In this document: piece after piece, positions 60,610 through 64,000 of the stretch
Layout: every line of letters starts with the position of its first letter
Position numbering within the stretch: position 1 is the first letter of the stretch
Source of the DNA: Alphaproteobacteria bacterium
GTDB taxonomy: Bacteria; Planctomycetota; Phycisphaerae; UBA1845
Direction of reading: 5' to 3'
DNA: 64,000 nt
Assembly: GCA_028285105.1 (NCBI GenBank)
Contig: JANQQE010000024.1
Span: 310,001 to 374,000 of the forward strand
Translations under genes and position numbers: made by a program
Notes under the pieces: model-generated
Database searches by the model: none
What the model was told of the DNA's origin: nothing
What the model saw: only the letters and a program-made list of their open reading frames with translations

Positions 60610-62706
60610 ATGCAATTCTTATCATTCGTCTGGCGATTGAAGACTCATCTCGCCCTCTGCGCTCTAATTGCATGTACCGGATGCAAACCAAACTCCAACA
60701 CAAAGAACAGAGCATCCAAATTCAGCAAGGAAAACTTAGTCGCGACCGAAGTGCCGGACGACGCAATCGTCGACAAGGACTACTGCTTTCGTATCGAACC
60801 GATGGGACAAAAGTGGCGATTGATGCCAGAATCTGAAATTGTCCGAATTACGCCCGATGCCGTCGCCGGAGCAACTTCGGTTGAAGGCATATTCGGCGTC
60901 GTCATCGTCGAGCATTTTCCCGACACAGACCTCGAGTCATACGTCGATCTTTTGAAAAGCAACGTTTCAGTCGTTCCAACAGAGACGACTCCTTTGGAGA
61001 GCCTGGAGTATCAATCGAAACCGGCGATGAAATATGGCTACTCGGCAGTCATCAACGGCTTGGATCTCAAGTTTGAAAACCTCGTGTTTTTCCATCAAGG
61101 TTTTGGCTACCAAATCCTGACATGGGGCATGAAGCAACGTTACACCGCAAGTCGCTCAAATCAGTTCAGGGAGGCCTTTCGACTAACTGAAGGAACGGTC
61201 AAAGTCCGTTCAAAGACCATTCCAATCAAGGATTATGTCGGTGTCGGCAGACGTGTGACCGATGGGCGATTTGAAAGCGCGATTTACAAATTCGGTTGCA
61301 AACCACCCCAGGGTTGGCAACTTCTGGTTGGCGCTTCCCTTCGGGAACTTGATCCCACAGCCGAGATCGGACTGATGAATGCCGAAGCCGGCACATATGC
61401 CATTGTGATCCCGGAGTACATCGTGGGGTTGAATCCAGAGTCACATCGGTCGGTGATGACTTCTGCAATCGAAGCCAACCTCGGAATCGGAGCCGGAGGC
61501 GGTCAACGCACCGACCCTATTGAGTTGAAGGTGGGTCCCCACCCAACCAAGTTTCAGTCATATCAATCCGAGCAATTTCGCTACTACTTCGGCGTTCATA
61601 TGTCAGAGGATTGTTCGTACCGAATTCTGGCATGGCACCTGGACAGTTCGAAAAACGCTCCTCGAAAAGAGCTAGCGAAAGTTTTGGAGTCTATTGACTT
61701 CATGAACGACGAGCAGGCATCCCAAATCGAAATGGAACTGGCTTCTCTACCTGACCCTGAAAACAAGATCGGGCCTACTTTCAGCTTGCGCAGTGGCGTC
61801 TATCGAGATTTTGAGCATGGTATTGTCTGGAAAAAGCCGCAAGGGCTCTGGAGGGTTTCAACAGGCGACGAAGCGAAGGCGATGAATCAAGACACCCTAT
61901 TCATGGCCGAGTCGGCGAAGTCTGGCTTGTTCGTCCAATTGATTGTCGAAGATGCGGAGGGATGGGACCCAAAGACCTATCACGATGCGGCGATGTCGAT
62001 CATCTTTGGCGATGGCAATGCGGTATATGGCGCGTCAGGTAAGACCCTTGAACTGAACGGTACGACCGCGATCGTGAGTGAGGCTACGCAACTTCCGGTC
62101 GAATCAGGTTTTCGATACAGATTGGCAACAACCATTGTTGATAACCGTGCATTTCAAATGATCGTGTTTGGCGTACCAGCCAATTTTGAGAAGGCATCGA
62201 AGCAAGCGTATCAAGCGATCGAGGCTTTCAGTTTTCCAGGAGCTACGATGGTTCCGACGGAGGCTGCCTTGCCTACATTTCGCGACAACAGGACGGGGTT
62301 CGCCATTACCGTTCCCGGTTCGGGTTGGTCGCTTAAGCAGAACATCCAACCCGCCCTCGAGCCGATCGGGACCACCATTCAGTTTACGCGAAACAATCAA
62401 GAGATTCTCGTCATGGCACTTACGATGCTTGAACCGGGCCAGGACATTTCGTGGGCGTCCGACACAATGACCAATGTAATTTCTGCCAATTTGTCGCGCA
62501 TGATCGATTCAAAACCCAAGACAACTCAAAAGTCGTTTGCCGGCATTCAGTGGCAAATGCAATCGTGGCAGAAGCGCCGCGACACGGTGCATTTACTGGT
62601 CGGCGTTCGCCATCGCACCGTGTATACACTGGTGGTCACTGGTCCGGATGGCGGTGGAGATATTCTTCTGACCCAAATCACGAAGAACTTTCGTTTGCTC
62701 GATTAG
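60610..62706 (+). CDS. Lipoprotein with four repeated modules, function unknown
   Basis: A 698-residue exported lipoprotein: basic start, helix (HLALCALIA) and lipobox ACTGC, giving an N-terminal cysteine near residue 25. The rest contains four modules, each opening with a short strand and a Pro-Gly-Trp turn: YCFRIEPMGQKWRLM (about 58), YKFGCKPPQGWQLL (226), GIVWKKPQGLWRVS (404) and GFAITVPGSGWSLK (561), spaced 158-178 residues apart. This opening resembles PsbP/Mog1-like proteins. Each module seems to be an alpha/beta domain. AAGGA precedes the ATG. The 3' end overlaps the convergent zinc-ribbon gene by 29 bases. Confidence 0.8.
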   Translation: MQFLSFVWRLKTHLALCALIACTGCKPNSNTKNRASKFSKENLVATEVPDDAIVDKDYCFRIEPMGQKWRLMPESEIVRITPDAVAGATSVEGIFGVVIVEHFPDTDLESYVDLLKSNVSVVPTETTPLESLEYQSKPAMKYGYSAVINGLDLKFENLVFFHQGFGYQILTWGMKQRYTASRSNQFREAFRLTEGTVKVRSKTIPIKDYVGVGRRVTDGRFESAIYKFGCKPPQGWQLLVGASLRELDPTAEIGLMNAEAGTYAIVIPEYIVGLNPESHRSVMTSAIEANLGIGAGGGQRTDPIELKVGPHPTKFQSYQSEQFRYYFGVHMSEDCSYRILAWHLDSSKNAPRKELAKVLESIDFMNDEQASQIEMELASLPDPENKIGPTFSLRSGVYRDFEHGIVWKKPQGLWRVSTGDEAKAMNQDTLFMAESAKSGLFVQLIVEDAEGWDPKTYHDAAMSIIFGDGNAVYGASGKTLELNGTTAIVSEATQLPVESGFRYRLATTIVDNRAFQMIVFGVPANFEKASKQAYQAIEAFSFPGATMVPTEAALPTFRDNRTGFAITVPGSGWSLKQNIQPALEPIGTTIQFTRNNQEILVMALTMLEPGQDISWASDTMTNVISANLSRMIDSKPKTTQKSFAGIQWQMQSWQKRRDTVHLLVGVRHRTVYTLVVTGPDGGGDILLTQITKNFRLLD

Positions 62707-63130
62707 CATCGTCGCAACCCAACGATGCGGCACCCTTCGCGCGGCGGGCATTGGACCGACTTTCGGTCCAATCGCGCCACTCTCGACGAACTTCGTCAAT
62801 CCGGTACTCGATACCGCATTCGGGGCAATGGTATTCATCCGGCAGTCCTTCGAAGCTGTATGCGCATTCAAGACAGAGCGCACCGTTCTTCGATTCGACG
62901 AGTGCTCTTCTTTTCCTTTGCCGCGACAGAATGATTCCCAAAGCGACAAACGAGCCCGCGCAGATGGCAAAACTAAAAAATTCCAAACCAGATCGAGTTG
63001 AATTGTGGTGATGGATTTGATGTACGATATCGGTGAACGAGAGAAACAACGGCAATTCCAGAGCAAATATACGTCGGTGTATACGCGACCAAAATCGGCT
63101 ACATCGGCGCAGAAGTAAGATTTGCAGCAC
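62678..63130 (-). CDS. Membrane protein with C-terminal zinc ribbon
   Basis: A protein of up to 150 residues with one sure helix (about 51-70, FFSFAICAGSFVALGIIL) and perhaps another before it. A basic stretch (RQRKRR) and a C4 zinc ribbon follow (about 86-105, CLECAYSFEGL...CPECG), then RIDEVRREWRDW and a polar tail. It has the same plan as the pair at 203-1191. The frame starts with GTG at 63130 without a clear ribosome site, so the N-terminus is unsure. Function unknown. Confidence 0.6.
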   Translation of the reverse strand: MLQILLLRRCSRFWSRIHRRIFALELPLFLSFTDIVHQIHHHNSTRSGLEFFSFAICAGSFVALGIILSRQRKRRALVESKNGALCLECAYSFEGLPDEYHCPECGIEYRIDEVRREWRDWTESRSNARRAKGAASLGCDDANRANESSS

Positions 63131-63183
63131 CTCGCGGTGGGCGCTTGGGCCATGATTTCATGTCATGCCGTTTGCATAGATGT

Positions 63184-63870
63184 TTACGACATCAGTTGCT
63201 TGAACTGCGATTCGAGCGATTCCACCCTTGCTTGCAAGCTCGCGATTTCGCTCTTGAGTTGATTTACTGATTCCTCGGTTACGGAACTCTTGGCAACGAC
63301 AGGTTTGGGCGTCGAAACGGTTGTTGCACTTTGAGACTCAACCGCCTTAAGCGACGGCGCTTCGTCGTCATCGTCGGCATATAGCAGATGGGCGTGTCGA
63401 ATTGCTGACCGGCCCGGCTCGCGCGGTAGGGCTTTTATCATTGGCGTTTCTGCGCTTGCCAGGCAGTCGAGAACGATGGTGACGGCTGCGATGTCATCGA
63501 AGGGTACGAAGCGTGAGCATCGCGTCCGAAGTTCGCCGACCGTTTGTGGGCCGCGGAGGAGCAGTTCCGTCATCACCGCCCGTTCGCGTTTCTGCCAGCC
63601 GTAATGTTGCTCGACTTCGTGTTTGAATTTCTTCGACCGCGAGCCGGCACCGGGCAGCAACATGGTCACCAGCCCCTTTTCGCGCAGTGACTCGAGTGTT
63701 TCCCAGACGGCATCCTCGTCGAGTTCCATGACCGGGTCGCGGTTCTGCTTTTGATTGCACGCCGCAACGATGGCCTTCTCGGTCATCGGATAGTAGTCCG
63801 GCTGAGCCATTGACTTTTCGAGCAACGAACCCAACACCCGCCGCTCCAACGAATCCAAAGACATATGCAT
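63184..63870 (-). CDS. YceH (DUF480 / UPF0502) family protein
   Basis: A 228-residue protein of the YceH family, which has two winged-helix domains (about 1-80 and 90-165). Family features are MSLDSLERRVLGSLLEKS, YPMTEKAIVAACNQKQNRDP and LLRGPQTVGELRTR. A coiled coil (about 195-226) ends the protein, preceded by a Thr/Val-rich linker. DNA binding is plausible but unproven in the family. ATG at 63870 has GAGG eight bases upstream. Confidence 0.9.
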   Translation of the reverse strand: MHMSLDSLERRVLGSLLEKSMAQPDYYPMTEKAIVAACNQKQNRDPVMELDEDAVWETLESLREKGLVTMLLPGAGSRSKKFKHEVEQHYGWQKRERAVMTELLLRGPQTVGELRTRCSRFVPFDDIAAVTIVLDCLASAETPMIKALPREPGRSAIRHAHLLYADDDDEAPSLKAVESQSATTVSTPKPVVAKSSVTEESVNQLKSEIASLQARVESLESQFKQLMS

Positions 63871-64000
63871 GACCGCACCTCAAGGTGTCATCCGACCAGA
63901 TCGCCAGCGCGCAACCACCGGCTGCAATGCAACGAGGCATCAGGTTATCCTTGGGGTTTGCAGCGCGTCAAATCCCAACGGTACACGGGACGTGCTGCGT

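Noticed and set aside
1-64000. CRISPR arrays, prophage or integrative elements
   Set aside because: No regularly spaced direct repeats, integrase, transposase, phage structural gene or tRNA-flanking duplication was seen.

Overview
The window looks like part of a chromosome from a planctomycete, probably of the Phycisphaerae type. This is inferred from protein style, not from a marker gene. The clues are C4 zinc ribbons of the CxxCGYxLxGLxxxxCPECG kind fused to unrelated membrane proteins, a PEP-CTERM surface protein, a secreted PQQ-type dehydrogenase ending in dockerin-like DxDxDG repeats, a very large multiheme cytochrome c, FHA/GAF/PP2C proteins and an excisionase-type HTH fused to a receiver. 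Genes are closely packed. Several start sites are best explained by TTG or GTG codons. I saw no phage, integrase, transposase, CRISPR array or rRNA. One tRNA gene (Asp, GTC) is present.

Layout. 1-1191: the tail of a DUF456 membrane protein faces two coupled zinc-ribbon membrane proteins, with a REP-like hairpin between them. 2105-5065: B12-dependent ribonucleotide reductase nrdJ, with a terminator and a candidate promoter. 5709-8538: a PP2C phosphatase, a DUF2007 protein and a PEP-CTERM protein. 8505-11001: modABC molybdate transporter, facing ubiD (11149-12693). 12790-13623: an unknown protein with an EF-Tu-domain-2-like end. 13647-23423: a long minus-strand series holding a pseudokinase-like membrane protein, aceE, a PLP enzyme, dtd, a WYL regulator, a polytopic membrane protein and a TIM-barrel isomerase. 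23617-26771: acyl-CoA dehydrogenase, a MazG-like protein and an FHA-GAF-PP2C protein. 26807-29220: DAHP synthase and serS. 29370-31425: an MBL-fold protein with an eroded metal site and an HtrA protease. 31449-34532: an octaheme cytochrome c.

34930-36525 is a tight operon of two YbjQ-fold proteins and a zinc-ribbon PrsW protease. 36577-42025 holds a signalling cluster (HTH-receiver, HDOD-GAF-histidine kinase, receiver) downstream of mnmG. 42102-44518: an EamA transporter and dacB. 44696-44769: tRNA-Asp. 44875-50614: PQQ-type dehydrogenase, a HEAT-repeat protein and lgt with a large insert. 50738-51592: panC. 51779-54180: an ECF sigma, anti-sigma and double-STN operon. 54248-63870: accA, an RND pump with its adaptor, a four-module lipoprotein, a zinc-ribbon membrane protein and a YceH-type protein.

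Most of the window is housekeeping plus envelope sensing. The parts least explained by known systems are the sigma/anti-sigma/STN operon, the YbjQ-YbjQ-PrsW operon, the octaheme coiled-coil cytochrome, the probable pseudokinase, and hairpin repeats whose ends supply stop codons of neighbouring genes. None can be called a new system from sequence alone.
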